Source: Draconibacterium sp. (GTDB lineage: Bacteria; Bacteroidota; Bacteroidia; Bacteroidales; Prolixibacteraceae). Taken from it: 29,459 nt of DNA. A program made the position numbers and the translations under genes. The notes beneath the pieces are model-generated. The model did no database searches. It was given only the letters and a program-made list of their open reading frames with translations, and was not told the origin of the DNA. Positions 1-7,327 of this stretch are shown one piece after another. The first letter of the stretch is position 1. Each line of letters starts with the position of its first letter. The stretch is from assembly GCA_030595485.1 (NCBI GenBank), contig JAUVDE010000003.1, forward strand, positions 1 to 29,459, in the 5' to 3' direction.

Positions 1-1365
1 CATTCAGACAGTTTAATATTGAAGTTCTCAGATGAAAGCGGCACTTATATGGCAGAATTAACTCCAGGGTCTGGTACAACTGAAATTTCGTATTTTGTAG
101 AAGCGGCTGATACAATGAACCGTGTGCGAACAGCTCCTTCATCCGTTCCTCACGAGTATTACAACGTCAAATTTCAAGCTGATAATGAGGCGCCGGTAAT
201 TAGTCACGAAGCAATTCCATACTTTTTAAAATTAGGCGATCCCTTAACTGTTACTGTTAATGTTGATGACAATCTCGGAGTTGATACAGTCTACATTGCT
301 TTTTCCGTTAACGGTGTATCCGGAACTTCTTTTGGTTTGTCGATGTCTGCTTATGGTGTATATTCAGGTACTTTCCCTGTTGATATGGAGAATTTGAATG
401 ATGGAGATAACATTGAATATACCATTTTTGCCAAAGATAAATCGCTTGCACAAAATAGTGCTCAACTTCCTTTAAATGACGTAAAATTCAGTTTTAATGT
501 TGAAGCTATTTCTGATCCCGTAACAACATATACAAATAACTTCGATATCTCCGGTGCTGATTTTTTATTATACGATTTTGAGGTTTATAAAGCAAAAGGT
601 TTTGAAAATAAGGCACTGCATAGTCCACATCCATATGATAGCGGAGGAAGTGATAATAAGGATTTGGAATTTTGGACTTTCTTGAAGCGCCCGATAATTT
701 TAAAAGAAGGTGGGACAATGACTTTTGATGAGGTTGTTTTGGTGGAGCCGGGCGAACCTTTTTCCTCTTATGGAAGTAGCGATTTTTGGGATTATGTAAT
801 TGTTGAAGCGAGTAAGGATTATGGCAACTCTTGGCAAGATTTGTCGAATGGTTACGATGCTGGTTCGCAGATTACTTGGAGTGATGAATACAACGAAGAG
901 ATTATCGACCAAGTTTCGCAGGCGAAGGGTACTGCTGAATTATTTTACAATCGGGAAATTGATTTGCTTAAAAATGGAAACTTTACTGCTGGCGATACGG
1001 TACTAATTCGTTTCCGACTTTATTCCGATCCATTTGCAAATGGCTGGGGCTGGGCTATCGATAATTTGCAAATTCAAAAGGCGGTTTCTGCTGGTGTGAT
1101 AACTGCATCAAACGATGTTAAAGTTTTCCCCAACCCATTTAATAGCTCCTTGAGCATTTCAATTCATTCAATCGAAAATAATTCGGAGATTAAAATTGAA
1201 GTATTTGATATGTTTGGCAAGACAGTGTATGCAAAGCAGCACGAAAATGTATTTGGAGAGTTGAATGAAACAATTCAGTTAAATGAATTACGAAGTGGAA
1301 TGTATTTGATTCATATTACTGAAAACGGGAAAACGATTCGTTCTAAAAAGTTAATTAAAAACTAA
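1..1365 (+). CDS. Secreted protein with T9SS type A C-terminal sorting domain (5' end missing)
   Basis: The reading frame is open from base 1, so this is the C-terminal part of a longer protein; a TTG at 19 is internal. About 454 residues are visible. Near residues 60-160 there is an Ig/FN3-like beta domain (APVISHEA, then DNLGVDTVYIAFSVNG), followed by a second beta-rich region with acidic, Gly- and Trp-rich stretches and a GWGWAIDNLQI segment typical of jelly-roll/adhesion domains at the end of secreted hydrolases. The last ~80 residues are a type IX secretion sorting domain: VFPNPFN, then IEVFDMFGKTVY, then LRSGMYLIHI and a basic KKLIKN tail. The family shows it is exported across the outer membrane by the T9SS, with the tail normally removed. 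The catalytic or binding part lies upstream of the window, so the function cannot be named. Confidence 0.9.
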   Translation, partial: HSDSLILKFSDESGTYMAELTPGSGTTEISYFVEAADTMNRVRTAPSSVPHEYYNVKFQADNEAPVISHEAIPYFLKLGDPLTVTVNVDDNLGVDTVYIAFSVNGVSGTSFGLSMSAYGVYSGTFPVDMENLNDGDNIEYTIFAKDKSLAQNSAQLPLNDVKFSFNVEAISDPVTTYTNNFDISGADFLLYDFEVYKAKGFENKALHSPHPYDSGGSDNKDLEFWTFLKRPIILKEGGTMTFDEVVLVEPGEPFSSYGSSDFWDYVIVEASKDYGNSWQDLSNGYDAGSQITWSDEYNEEIIDQVSQAKGTAELFYNREIDLLKNGNFTAGDTVLIRFRLYSDPFANGWGWAIDNLQIQKAVSAGVITASNDVKVFPNPFNSSLSISIHSIENNSEIKIEVFDMFGKTVYAKQHENVFGELNETIQLNELRSGMYLIHITENGKTIRSKKLIKN

Positions 1366-1434
1366 TTTAAGCAGCAATACGTTTAATATTTTAAGCAAAA
1401 ACCTGATAAAAGTTTCATTTTTAAAATATATCTC

Positions 1435-1442
1435 TATATTTG
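1435..1442 (+). promoter_or_regulatory. Bacteroidota -7 promoter box for the tyrA leader transcript
   Basis: TATATTTG is an exact match to the Bacteroidota -7 consensus TAnnTTTG. A GTTT/TTTC stretch at 1412-1416 is at about the right distance for the -33 box but is not a perfect TTTG. A start site a few bases downstream would give a 5' leader of about 15 nt before the leader-peptide ATG at 1464. Confidence 0.6.
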
Positions 1443-1463
1443 CTGCCACAAACATTGAAAAAG

Positions 1464-1535
1464 ATGACAATTTTTAACAATAACTATTTCTACTTTTATT
1501 TTTATTATGGTTCTCAAACCGGGGTCAAGGAGTAG
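1464..1535 (+). CDS. Aromatic amino acid leader peptide (Tyr/Phe-rich, 23 aa)
   Basis: A 23-codon ORF opens with ATG at 1464 and stops with TAG at 1533-1535. Residues 8-15 read YFYFYFYY, with a further Phe at position 4: five Tyr and four Phe codons in all. It lies 76 bases before the first gene of a Tyr/Phe pathway operon and is followed by an intrinsic terminator at 1568-1596. That arrangement (short peptide rich in the regulated amino acids, then a terminator, then biosynthetic genes) is the hallmark of ribosome-mediated transcription attenuation as in pheL or trpL. Inference: when charged tRNA-Tyr or tRNA-Phe is scarce, ribosomes stall in the run and the terminator does not form. I could not find a convincing antiterminator pairing by eye. 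The peptide itself probably has no function beyond being translated. Confidence 0.87.
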   Translation: MTIFNNNYFYFYFYYGSQTGVKE

Positions 1536-1567
1536 GGTATTGTTTAAACTAAAATATTTTACAAAAA

Positions 1568-1596
1568 GGTCTCGAAAAAATTCGAGGCCTTTTTTT
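1568..1596 (+). terminator. Attenuator terminator upstream of tyrA
   Basis: GGTCTCGAA (1568-1576) pairs with TTCGAGGCC (1581-1589) as a 9-bp stem with one G-U pair and an AAAA loop, followed by a T run to 1596. It lies 15 bases before the tyrA start and 32 bases after the leader-peptide stop codon. It is too far from the gene ending at 1365, and too close to tyrA, to be a simple 3' terminator, which supports an attenuator role. Confidence 0.87.
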
Positions 1597-1611
1597 ATAT
1601 ACTAATACATA

Positions 1612-2508
1612 ATGAAAACAACAGTAATAGGACTTGGTTTAATTGGTGGTTCGATAGCGAGAGATTTGCGCAAGTCGGGTTTTGCAACTGAGTTAATTGG
1701 AGTTGACGCCAGTGAAGAACATGCCAGCGAAGCTCTGAAAATTGGTTTGGTCGATCGTATTGAAACACTTGAAAACGGTGTGATAGATACAGACTTGGTT
1801 ATTATAGCCATTCCGGTAAATATGGAACTAATTGTTTTGCCAAAGGTTCTCGATTTAATCGGAAGCAGCACAACTGTAACCGACATGGGTTCTACCAAAA
1901 AACAAATAGTTGATTCAGTTAGGAATCATAAACGAAGGCGAAATTATATTCCTGCACATCCAATGTCAGGAACCGAGAACTCTGGGCCTGCAGCTGCTCA
2001 TGAAGGTTTATTTCAAAATAAAATTGCCATTCTTTGCGATCAAGAGGATTCGGGGCCACAGCATGTAGCCTTAATTGAAAAAATGCTGCAAAGCCTTGGA
2101 ATGGATATTGCCTACATGACTGCTGATGAACAGGATCATAGTACTGCCTTTGTTTCGCACCTACCTCACGCTGCGGCCTATGCTTTGGCAAATGCTGTTC
2201 AAGCAAAAGCCGATAGAAACATTATTTTTGATTTGGCAAGTGGCGGATTTCGTTCTACAGTACGTTTGGCAAAAAGTTCGGCAACTATGTGGCACCCTAT
2301 TTTTCAACAAAACCGCAAGTACGTTGTTGAATCGCTAAACGTATATATCAAACATCTTATCGAATTTAGAGATTGCATGCAGGATGAAGATGATGAGAAA
2401 ATGGCAGCTCTAATTCAGAATGCAAATAAAATAAGAGGAGTCCTTGAAGGACAAAATCCTCACTTTGTGAAAAACGAACAGAAAATTACAAAACTTTATA
2501 CGAAATAA
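1612..2508 (+). CDS. tyrA: Prephenate dehydrogenase
   Basis: 298 aa. Oxidative decarboxylation of prephenate to 4-hydroxyphenylpyruvate, the committed step to tyrosine, in the cytoplasm. The N-terminus holds the Rossmann dinucleotide motif GLGLIGGS (residues 7-14) with an acidic residue after beta-2 (GVDAS, about 30-34). HPMSG (116-120) and SHLPH (182-186) are the conserved active-site regions of the TyrA family, and GGFRSTVRLA (211-220) lies in the helical dimerisation domain. Length is normal for a single-domain TyrA without an ACT domain. The ATG at 1612 directly starts the first Rossmann strand, so no other start fits. The next gene begins 2 bases after the stop, forming a two-gene operon under the upstream Tyr/Phe attenuator. 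Confidence 0.96.
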   Translation: MKTTVIGLGLIGGSIARDLRKSGFATELIGVDASEEHASEALKIGLVDRIETLENGVIDTDLVIIAIPVNMELIVLPKVLDLIGSSTTVTDMGSTKKQIVDSVRNHKRRRNYIPAHPMSGTENSGPAAAHEGLFQNKIAILCDQEDSGPQHVALIEKMLQSLGMDIAYMTADEQDHSTAFVSHLPHAAAYALANAVQAKADRNIIFDLASGGFRSTVRLAKSSATMWHPIFQQNRKYVVESLNVYIKHLIEFRDCMQDEDDEKMAALIQNANKIRGVLEGQNPHFVKNEQKITKLYTK

Positions 2509-2510
2509 TC

Positions 2511-3602
2511 ATGACATTTAAAATTGACATTAATCCGATTGAGGCATGGATGCCAGGTATTGATAATCCGCTTCTAATCTCTGGTCCTTGTAGTCTAGAA
2601 TCGGAAGAGCAAACGATGGAAACCGCAAAATTGCTTGCACAAGACAAACGCGTATTTGTATTTCGTGGTGGTGTGTGGAAACCTCGAACTCGTCCTGGAT
2701 CATTTGAAGGCATTGGTTCTATTGGTTTGAAATGGCTACAGCAAGTAAAAGAAGAAACAGGTCTTCCGGTAGGTACGGAAGTTGCAAATGCTCAGCATAC
2801 CGAAGAGGCGCTAAAAGCTGGTTTAGATGTACTTTGGATTGGAGCTCGTTCTACAGCTAGTCCTTTTGTTGTACAAGAAATTGCTGATGTGTTAAAGGGA
2901 ACCGATACGGTAGTAATGATTAAAAATCCTGTAAATCCTGATGTTCAATTATGGATGGGAGCCGTTGAGCGTATTTCGCAAGCTGGTATTAAAAATATTG
3001 TGGGAATTCACCGTGGTTTTACACCATTTCGCGAAACAAAGTACCGCAACTACCCTAACTGGAAAACGTTTATTGAACTGAGACGTAAAATGCCAAATCT
3101 ACCGGTTATTTGCGACCCAAGTCATATTGCAGGTACACGCGAATATTTACTTGAAATTTCGCAGAAAGCATTTGACATGGGAATGGAAGGTTTAATGCTT
3201 GAATCGCACCGCGATCCGTCGTGTGCATTGAGTGATGCTTCGCAGCAGCTTACTCCGGCTGATTTGGGCAAGTTGTTGGATAAATTGGTCATTCGTAATG
3301 AGAAAGCCGACAACCCTGATTTTGAAAACCAATTGGATGTATTACGTAATAGAATTGATGCGATTGATACTGAGTTACTTGAGACCTTGGCTTCGCGAGT
3401 AAAAATTGTAGAACAAATTGGGCAGTATAAACGCGATAATAACGTAACTGCACTACAAATGAATCGTTGGAGTCAGTTGATGGAGAACCGTGTAAAGATA
3501 GGTTCAAACATGGAATTAAATGAAACGTTCGTGAAAATATTATTCCAGTTAATTCACGAAGATTCGGTACGTATGCAAACCGAGATTATGGATAAAGAGT
3601 AA
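2511..3602 (+). CDS. Bifunctional DAHP synthase (type I-beta) / chorismate mutase
   Basis: 363 aa fusion. Residues ~1-255 are a KDPG-like DAHP synthase that condenses phosphoenolpyruvate and erythrose-4-phosphate, the first step of the shikimate pathway: SGPCSLES (24-31), FRGGVWKPRT (51-60), GIHRGF (165-170), CDPSHIAG (201-208) and ESHRDP (231-236) are visible. Residues ~272-355 are an all-helical AroQ chorismate mutase (LDVLRNRIDAID, then LLETLASRVKIVEQIGQYKR) that turns chorismate into prephenate, the substrate of the adjacent TyrA. This domain order is characteristic of Bacteroidota. In related enzymes the mutase domain also serves for prephenate feedback of the synthase; here that is inference. 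The gene starts 2 bases after tyrA and is followed by a strong terminator, so the operon as seen is leader-tyrA-this gene. Confidence 0.95.
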   Translation: MTFKIDINPIEAWMPGIDNPLLISGPCSLESEEQTMETAKLLAQDKRVFVFRGGVWKPRTRPGSFEGIGSIGLKWLQQVKEETGLPVGTEVANAQHTEEALKAGLDVLWIGARSTASPFVVQEIADVLKGTDTVVMIKNPVNPDVQLWMGAVERISQAGIKNIVGIHRGFTPFRETKYRNYPNWKTFIELRRKMPNLPVICDPSHIAGTREYLLEISQKAFDMGMEGLMLESHRDPSCALSDASQQLTPADLGKLLDKLVIRNEKADNPDFENQLDVLRNRIDAIDTELLETLASRVKIVEQIGQYKRDNNVTALQMNRWSQLMENRVKIGSNMELNETFVKILFQLIHEDSVRMQTEIMDKE

Positions 3603-3624
3603 TTTGTAGCTATAGATAGTTCTG

Positions 3625-3654
3625 AGCCTCGAAGATTTTCTTCGGGGCTTTTTT
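3625..3654 (+). terminator. Intrinsic terminator of the tyrA operon
   Basis: AGCCTCGAAGA (3625-3635) pairs with TCTTCGGGGCT (3639-3649), an 11-bp stem with a TTT loop and a T run to 3654. It works only on the plus strand, and its T run overlaps the last codon of the convergent aldehyde dehydrogenase gene by two bases. Confidence 0.9.
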
Positions 3655-5029
3655 ATTTGAAAAGTAAGCGTAAAATTTTTAGAACCCAGGTTTTTGACGG
3701 AGGGTAACGTAAAGGTAAATCTAAAAGTGTCGTGGTTTTTACTACCGAACGCTCGTGAGAAAATATTTCAAAACTGCGCTTGCCGTGGTACGAGCCCATA
3801 CCACTGTATCCTACACCACCAAATGGAAGATTTAAATTGACAAAGTGCATAATAACTTCGTTAATTCCTGCATCTCCCGAAAAAGTATTATTTATAAATT
3901 TCTTTTGTTGTTGTTTGTTTTCGCCAAAATAATAGGCTGCTAAAGGTTTTTCACCTTTGTTTATAAAATCAATAACTTCATCGAGTTCAGTGAAATTCAT
4001 AACCGGTAATATTGGCCCAAATATTTCATCTTGCATCGCTAAAGAGTCAGTTTTAACTTCACTTAGAATGGTCGGAGACAAGTAATTTTGCTCGGTATCC
4101 ACTTCTCCACCATAATATACATTTGAATCTTTAAGAAGTGATTTCAAACGATTAAGGGCATCTTCGTTTACAATGCTTGCATAATCGGGACATGTTTTCG
4201 GATTTTCACTTACAAATGTCTGTATCGTCGTAACCAGTTGTTTTAGAAATACCTCTTTTATATCTTTATGAACAAATAAATAGTCTGGAGCAATACAAGT
4301 TTGGCCGGCATTAACAAGTTTACCCCAAATGATTCTCCGGGCAGCAACTTTTAAATTGGCATCTTTATTTACTACGACCGGATTTTTCCCACCTAATTCT
4401 AAAACCACAGGAGTTAAATGTTTAGCAGCTGCCTCCAAAACAATCTTCCCCACTTTTGTACTTCCTGTAAAAAATATCTTGTCCCAACGTTGTGCTAAAA
4501 GCATTTTGTTTTCTTCAATACCACCCTGCACAACTGCAACATATTTTTGCTCAAAGGTTTCGGTAATAAGCTTTTCCAGAATAGCAGAAGTTGACGTGGT
4601 GTATTCCGAGGGTTTTAATACGACCACATTTCCAGCTGAAATCGCTGCAGCCAATGGCATAATTGCTAAGCTAAAAGGATAATTGAAAGGACTAATTACC
4701 AAGACCTTCCCAAAAGGCTGTTTTTGAATGTAACTTTTAGCTGGAAAAGCAATAATAGGAGTTGACACTTTTTGAGGTCGTGCCCACCTTTTTAGTTTTT
4801 TAATTTGTTGGCTAAGTTCGTGTTGAACCATACCAACTTCGGTGGAAAATGCTTCGAATTCACTTTTGCCCAAATCATTGTTTAGGGCTTTTAAAATCTC
4901 AGGTTCTAATTTTGAGATATTTTCCTTTAATTTTTTGAGTTTACTTAATCGAAATTGAAGGTTTAGTGTGGCATGCGAACGAAAATAGTCATCTTGCTTT
5001 AGAAGTAAATCTTCAATTTTGTTGCTCAT
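3653..5029 (-). CDS. Aldehyde dehydrogenase family protein (class 3-like)
   Basis: 458 aa. NAD(P)-dependent oxidation of an aldehyde to the acid. Visible family motifs: PFNYPF with the substrate-binding Asn116, LKPSEYT (139-145), FTGST (187-191), the general base Glu211 in LELGGKNP, catalytic Cys245 in AGQTC, and EIFGPILPV. The short length, the absence of the longer N-terminal region of ALDH1/2, and a C-terminus with a hydrophobic/basic tail (WVLKILRLLFK) fit the ALDH3/fatty-aldehyde branch, and the tail might touch the membrane (inference). The ATG at 5029 lies within the end of rnpA, giving a 17-base overlap, so translation may be coupled. The substrate is unknown; neighbours (rnpA, hemD) do not reveal it. 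Confidence 0.92.
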   Translation of the reverse strand: MSNKIEDLLLKQDDYFRSHATLNLQFRLSKLKKLKENISKLEPEILKALNNDLGKSEFEAFSTEVGMVQHELSQQIKKLKRWARPQKVSTPIIAFPAKSYIQKQPFGKVLVISPFNYPFSLAIMPLAAAISAGNVVVLKPSEYTTSTSAILEKLITETFEQKYVAVVQGGIEENKMLLAQRWDKIFFTGSTKVGKIVLEAAAKHLTPVVLELGGKNPVVVNKDANLKVAARRIIWGKLVNAGQTCIAPDYLFVHKDIKEVFLKQLVTTIQTFVSENPKTCPDYASIVNEDALNRLKSLLKDSNVYYGGEVDTEQNYLSPTILSEVKTDSLAMQDEIFGPILPVMNFTELDEVIDFINKGEKPLAAYYFGENKQQQKKFINNTFSGDAGINEVIMHFVNLNLPFGGVGYSGMGSYHGKRSFEIFSHERSVVKTTTLLDLPLRYPPSKTWVLKILRLLFK

Positions 5030-5459
5030 TTTTAGCTAAATTTTGTTCCGATAATTTTCTTATAATTTTGTTAAGCCCTTTTCTAGTGGCAGTTTCTATT
5101 GTATTATATTCAGGAAGCTCTTTGCCAATAAAAATAATAAAAACTGCAAGCTGTTCCTCTTTGAACTCATCGTAGATAATATGCTTGTTAATACGATAAG
5201 CTTCGCGAAGTACCCGTTTTATCCGGTTACGTTTAACAGCCCGTTTAAAATTTTTCTTACTAACGGTAAAAGCGGTTTGTGCCGGACATTCAATTGGGAG
5301 TTTGGTTTTTAGAAAAACCATTTTAAGTGGGTATTGCAAAATAGAGTCACCTTCAGCAAAAAGTTTATCTATAATTTTCTTGCTGTTAAGTCTTTCCGCC
5401 TTTTTCAACGAAAAGTTTTTTTTGGCTACTGTATCTTCTGAAACGTTATTCATTGACAT
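5013..5459 (-). CDS. rnpA: Ribonuclease P protein component
   Basis: 148 aa basic protein that binds RNase P RNA and helps process the 5' ends of tRNA precursors. It shows FSLKKAERLNSKKIIDKLF at the N-terminus, VSKKNFKRAVKRNRIKRVLRE with the RNR signature in the middle, and the family's AVFIIFIG strand. It is slightly longer than typical (~120 aa) through an N-terminal Ser/Asn-rich extension and an acidic/Gln tail. Start is ATG 5459 or ATG 5453 two codons later; no later Met is possible before the conserved core. The start codon lies one base after the T run of an intrinsic terminator (5461-5495), which is odd and is discussed in the findings. The gene order DUF4271-hemD-rnpA is common in Bacteroidales. 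Confidence 0.96.
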   Translation of the reverse strand: MSMNNVSEDTVAKKNFSLKKAERLNSKKIIDKLFAEGDSILQYPLKMVFLKTKLPIECPAQTAFTVSKKNFKRAVKRNRIKRVLREAYRINKHIIYDEFKEEQLAVFIIFIGKELPEYNTIETATRKGLNKIIRKLSEQNLAKNEQQN

Positions 5460-5460
5460 T

Positions 5461-5495
5461 AAAAAAGGCCATCCATCAGGTGATAGATAGCCTTT
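5461..5495 (-). terminator. Intrinsic terminator between hemD and rnpA
   Basis: Read on the minus strand: AAAGGCTATCTATC (5495-5482), loop ACCT, GATGGATGGCCTTT (5477-5464), then T's to 5461. The stem is 14 bp with two G-U pairs. It follows the hemD stop by 24 bases and its T run stops one base before the rnpA ATG. Confidence 0.85.
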
Positions 5496-5519
5496 AAAAG
5501 TATATAAATTTCTTTTTCT

Positions 5520-6260
5520 CTACTTATTTTTCTTAATATATTGGTCTAAAGCCATGGTCATTGAAGGTGCTAGTGCCGTTGGCGCTTCAATGTCTAATCG
5601 TAAACCGGCATCGCGAACAGCTTTTGCCGTTGCTGGACCAAAACATGCAATACGTGTTGAGTTTTGTTCAAACCCCGGGAAATTTTGGTGCAAAGATTTA
5701 ATGCCTGAAGGACTAAAAAATACCAATACATCGTATTTAATGTCGGCTAAATCAGAAAGGTCGGCACTTACTGTACGATACAAAATTGCCTTTGTGTACG
5801 AATATCCTTCTTTTTCCAGTAATGTAGGAATGTCTTGTTTGTGAATATCAGAAAGAGGCACAAGGAATGTCTCAGCTTTGTGCTTTTTCATCACCGTCAC
5901 TAAATCTGTAAATCTTCCGTTGGCATAAAAGATTTTACGCTTACGGTAAACAATGTATTTCTGTAAGTAAAAAGCGGTCGCTTCCGAAATACAGAAATAT
6001 TTCATTGAATCAGGCACAGTTATTCGTAATTCTTGTGCAACTCTAAAAAAGTGATCAATGGCAGTACGGCTGGTAAAAATTACCGCAGTATGCTCTAAAA
6101 TTTGAATCCGTGTTTGACGAAATTCTTTTGCAGGTACACCTTCAATCTGAATAAATGGTCTGAAATCAATTTTCAAACTATTCTTCTCTGCCAATTCAAA
6201 ATATGGCGACTTTGCTGTACTTGGTTCTGGCTGTGAAACTAAAATGCTCTTGACTTTCAA
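5520..6260 (-). CDS. hemD: Uroporphyrinogen-III synthase (HemD-like)
   Basis: 246 aa. The protein fits the HEM4/HemD fold: two alpha/beta lobes, with ILVSQPEP at the N-terminus, VIFTSRTAIDHFF (about 60-72), FCISEATAFYL, VFFSPSGIKSL (about 180-190) and ACFGPATAKAVRDAGL (about 205-220). The family cyclises hydroxymethylbilane to uroporphyrinogen III for heme and corrinoid synthesis. Sequence conservation in HemD is weak, but the pattern of Thr/Ser-containing loops and the place between DUF4271 and rnpA, a Bacteroidales gene order, support the call. The start ATG at 6260 lies 33 bases after the end of the DUF4271 gene, so the two are probably cotranscribed. No other heme gene is visible nearby. 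Confidence 0.88.
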   Translation of the reverse strand: MKVKSILVSQPEPSTAKSPYFELAEKNSLKIDFRPFIQIEGVPAKEFRQTRIQILEHTAVIFTSRTAIDHFFRVAQELRITVPDSMKYFCISEATAFYLQKYIVYRKRKIFYANGRFTDLVTVMKKHKAETFLVPLSDIHKQDIPTLLEKEGYSYTKAILYRTVSADLSDLADIKYDVLVFFSPSGIKSLHQNFPGFEQNSTRIACFGPATAKAVRDAGLRLDIEAPTALAPSMTMALDQYIKKNK

Positions 6261-6293
6261 AATTTTCTGCTTTTAATGATACATTCCCCCCCC

Positions 6294-7244
6294 TTATTCA
6301 ACTACTACTACTTTATAAATCAAAAGCAAGGGTAAAAATTCAAGGGTACAAAGGTACAAAAAGAGATAAAATATAGAAAATTGTTTTTTCAATAAAATGA
6401 AAATACCTCTTTGAAGTAACAATAGGTTAAAAATTACAATAATTGCAATGCCTGAATATACGATGAACACTGGGTTTCTGGCAGGTGCAAATGAGACTAG
6501 GATTGTTATCGGAAGTAGTATTAATCCTAAAGATCGGTTAAAATTATCGATATTGAACAGGTATTCGCGTGTCTCGGGAAGCGAGTTGAACATCGATCCG
6601 GAGAGCCAGTAAAGAAATTTTTTCCCAAAAAAATAAAGCAATACCATTCCAAAAATAAGCAGGAAATGACTTGGTTGTACATGTGAATTCCTCCAACTTA
6701 AAATATTCAGTGCCTGAAATACAAAAGTTGAAAAGGTAATGTAGAAAATGGCTTCTAAACGAAAAGCTCCATGAAAAGCAGGATAGTTTTTTTCTTGGAG
6801 CATACGTACGGATGTGGCATAGTTAAAAATTGAAAGATAAAGATGCTCCATGTATTTTGCATAGGCATAACGTACTGTAGCAAAAAGAATAATTCCGAAA
6901 AAGATTACCAGCGTAAGCCAGTCGGTACCAGCAGAAATCCGTTCGCGAATTGGTAAAACTAATTGGGGACTAGTGGTTTCTGAATAACTCAAATCGGCAC
7001 TTGTTCGCGGAGCTATGTATTTCGAATCGCCTATTTTTAGTTTATTTTCTTGTTGAATACGCCAATTCTGAATTTCGGCGTTGGTGTAAGTCTTTTTTTT
7101 AGCAGTTTCTGTGTTGTTATTCTGTTCTCTAGTTTGTACAATCACAACAGGTTTATCCCCATTCAGAACACTGGTCTCAGGTGCTTGTTGAATATTATTC
7201 ATCAAACTTAACGTGTCTTGCTGATATGTTACGAAAATGTCCAT
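6294..7244 (-). CDS. DUF4271 domain-containing membrane protein
   Basis: 316 aa. The first ~105 residues are polar (Gln/Asn/Thr-rich, predicted unstructured), followed by about six membrane segments: roughly 109-130 (LTLVIFFGIILFATVRYA), 160-182, 190-212, 237-255, 258-285 and 290-316. The protein matches the Bacteroidota-specific DUF4271 family by topology and by its position directly upstream of hemD and rnpA. Function is unknown. Its C-terminus ends in VVVVE encoded by tandem GTA/GTT codons, right after which an 8-G run (6286-6293) begins. A perfect TAnnTTTG box at 7258-7265 lies 13 bases upstream of the start codon, so this gene probably heads the operon DUF4271-hemD-(rnpA-aldehyde dehydrogenase). 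Confidence 0.85.
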   Translation of the reverse strand: MDIFVTYQQDTLSLMNNIQQAPETSVLNGDKPVVIVQTREQNNNTETAKKKTYTNAEIQNWRIQQENKLKIGDSKYIAPRTSADLSYSETTSPQLVLPIRERISAGTDWLTLVIFFGIILFATVRYAYAKYMEHLYLSIFNYATSVRMLQEKNYPAFHGAFRLEAIFYITFSTFVFQALNILSWRNSHVQPSHFLLIFGMVLLYFFGKKFLYWLSGSMFNSLPETREYLFNIDNFNRSLGLILLPITILVSFAPARNPVFIVYSGIAIIVIFNLLLLQRGIFILLKKQFSIFYLFLYLCTLEFLPLLLIYKVVVVE

Positions 7245-7257
7245 TTTTAACTGGCCG

Positions 7258-7265
7258 CAAAGATA
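7258..7265 (-). promoter_or_regulatory. -7 promoter box for the DUF4271 operon
   Basis: On the minus strand this reads TATCTTTG, an exact TAnnTTTG match, 13 bases before the DUF4271 ATG. No clear TTTG -33 box is present at the usual distance, so this is a partial promoter match. Confidence 0.55.
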
Positions 7266-7327
7266 GCAAATATTAAAATCGGAATTTTGTTATTTGGATA
7301 TTGTATTTTGGTGTTTATATTCACCGC

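Noticed and set aside
1509..1545. Antiterminator for the tyrA attenuator formed by pairing of the leader with the first arm of the terminator
   Set aside because: I looked for a complement to GGTCTCGAA upstream; only matches of 3 bp appear, so I do not annotate an antiterminator.
7301..7327. TTG start that extends the Dus protein by nine residues
   Set aside because: ATG 7328 begins directly with the first barrel strand; the extra residues have no support.
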